DNA of 11,805 nt. Origin: Oscillospiraceae bacterium (GTDB lineage Bacteria; Bacillota; Clostridia; Oscillospirales; Ruminococcaceae). A model generated the notes under the pieces. It had not been told where the DNA came from. It was given only the letters and a program-made list of their open reading frames with translations, and ran no database searches. The stretch is taken from NCBI GenBank assembly GCA_031260615.1, contig JAISLG010000122.1:1-11805 (forward strand). Direction: 5' to 3'. A program made the translations under genes and the position numbers. Of this stretch, positions 11,013 through 11,805 are shown in pieces. Positions within the stretch are counted from its first letter, which is position 1. Every line of letters starts with the position of its first letter.

Positions 11013-11805
11013 ATGCGAAAAAAATTTTTTGCCCTACTCCTGTCTGTTGCCTTGGTAATATCGGGGTGTGCGAACTCAACCGACGATACCGTGAACTCAA
11101 CCACCTCCCTTACAAATATTTTTACAAATGAAATTATAGAAACCTACACAGCCGCAACCGAGATAATTGCGGCAACAGCCTCTAATACCATTATAACGTC
11201 CGAATCGACAACTGCAAGCACCAAACCACCGTCAACAAACGACACTAATTCCGAATATACTGAGCCAATCATAATCCCTGAGCGCAAACCGCTGTCTGGC
11301 AAAGTAATCTGTATCGACCCCGGACATCAAGCAGGAGGCGGTAACAATGCGCCTGAACCCGTTGCTCCGTGGAGTAAGGAAACGAAAAAAAAGGTTACCG
11401 CGGGGACGGCGAGCCGATTTGGGCGCGGCGCGGAATATAAAATTACTTTGATTGTATCGCTCAAACTACGCGACATCTTAGAGGAATACGGTGCAACGGT
11501 TGTTATGACACGGACGACAAACGATGTTGACATAAGCAATATCGAACGGGCGCAAATTGCGAATGAGGCGGAGGCGGATTTATTCCTCCGCGTACACTGC
11601 AATGGCAGTACCAACGCGGCAACGAACGGAATTAACATTCATATCCCGAAGGCGAACGGACACCAACCCGATGAGTTAATCAATACAAGCGCGGCAATGG
11701 CAAAGGTTATGCTTGCGGCGGTAATTGCGGAAACGGGTGCAAATGATAAGGGGCTTGTCAAACGGTCGGACTTCACGGGGCTCAATTGGTCGGAAGTGCC
11801 TGTGT
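11013..11805 (+). CDS. Lipoprotein N-acetylmuramoyl-L-alanine amidase (Amidase_3), 3' end outside window
   Basis: Open from the ATG at 11013 to the window end (264 codons) with no stop. AAGGA lies 8 bases upstream. Residues 1-19 are a lipoprotein signal: MRKKFF, a hydrophobic core, and lipobox VISG-C19, so the mature protein is anchored to the outer face of the membrane. Residues 20-92 form a Thr/Ser-rich linker of the kind used to span the wall. The catalytic Amidase_3 domain starts at about 96: IDPGHQ (zinc ligand H105), GRGAEYK (zinc ligand E141), VVMTRT, and FLRVHCNG (zinc ligand H195). It should cleave the amide bond between muramic acid and the stem peptide. The final catalytic Glu region lies beyond the window. 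Roles could include cell separation, spore cortex work or germination; the sequence does not decide. Confidence 0.9.
   Translation, partial: MRKKFFALLLSVALVISGCANSTDDTVNSTTSLTNIFTNEIIETYTAATEIIAATASNTIITSESTTASTKPPSTNDTNSEYTEPIIIPERKPLSGKVICIDPGHQAGGGNNAPEPVAPWSKETKKKVTAGTASRFGRGAEYKITLIVSLKLRDILEEYGATVVMTRTTNDVDISNIERAQIANEAEADLFLRVHCNGSTNAATNGINIHIPKANGHQPDELINTSAAMAKVMLAAVIAETGANDKGLVKRSDFTGLNWSEVPV

Noticed and set aside
11327-11638. 103-codon minus-strand frame near the right edge
   Set aside because: Antisense to the amidase gene, whose lipobox and zinc motifs are unambiguous.
1-11805. tRNA, rRNA, insertion sequence or prophage genes
   Set aside because: No transposase, integrase, tRNA cloverleaf or rRNA-like sequence was recognised on either strand.

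Overview
The window looks like a chromosomal segment of an endospore-forming Firmicute, most likely an uncultured clostridial (Oscillospiraceae-like) lineage. The basis is a clear SigG sporulation sigma factor, SpoVG, an RnfD-type protein, a split transketolase and a type 2 PyrF. This placement is inferred from gene content; no taxonomic search was run. Most of the window is housekeeping.

Layout. (1) 1-6320, plus strand, one tightly packed run: two tandem Uma2-family nuclease genes (the first cut by the window edge), tktC (C-terminal half of a split transketolase), pyrC, pyrF, an unrecognised 85-residue gene, a ydcF/DUF218 membrane protein and carA. It ends at a strong bidirectional hairpin at 6325-6358. 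(2) 6378-9045, minus strand, a second compact operon read rnfD-cmk-plsC, with a 2-nt gap and then a 1-nt overlap. A good sigma-A promoter precedes rnfD. (3) sigG on the plus strand, probably starting at a GTG with a good ribosome binding site rather than at the upstream ATG. (4) 10052-10542, about 490 bases without a gene, holding several hairpins, a five-copy 10-bp tandem repeat and a probable terminator for minus-strand transcription. (5) spoVG on the minus strand, divergent from (6) a lipoprotein amidase gene that runs off the right edge and has no stop codon here.

How the genes fit together. carA, pyrC and pyrF supply carbamoyl phosphate synthesis, dihydroorotase and OMP decarboxylase steps of de novo UMP synthesis. 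Cmk acts further down the same pyrimidine route, on CMP/dCMP, and PlsC makes phosphatidic acid. carB, pyrB, pyrD/K and pyrE are not in the window. SigG and SpoVG tie the right half to sporulation.

Most noteworthy: PyrF has Asn where the family's catalytic Lys should be; PyrC lacks the usual N-terminal segment of class I dihydroorotases; rnfD stands apart from the other rnf genes; tktC is preceded by duplicated Uma2 genes instead of its tktN partner; the spoVG 3' flank is a repeat- and hairpin-rich island; and a short purine-rich intergenic motif recurs at three loci. I do not see a convincing new multi-gene system such as a defence island, biosynthetic cluster or CRISPR array.
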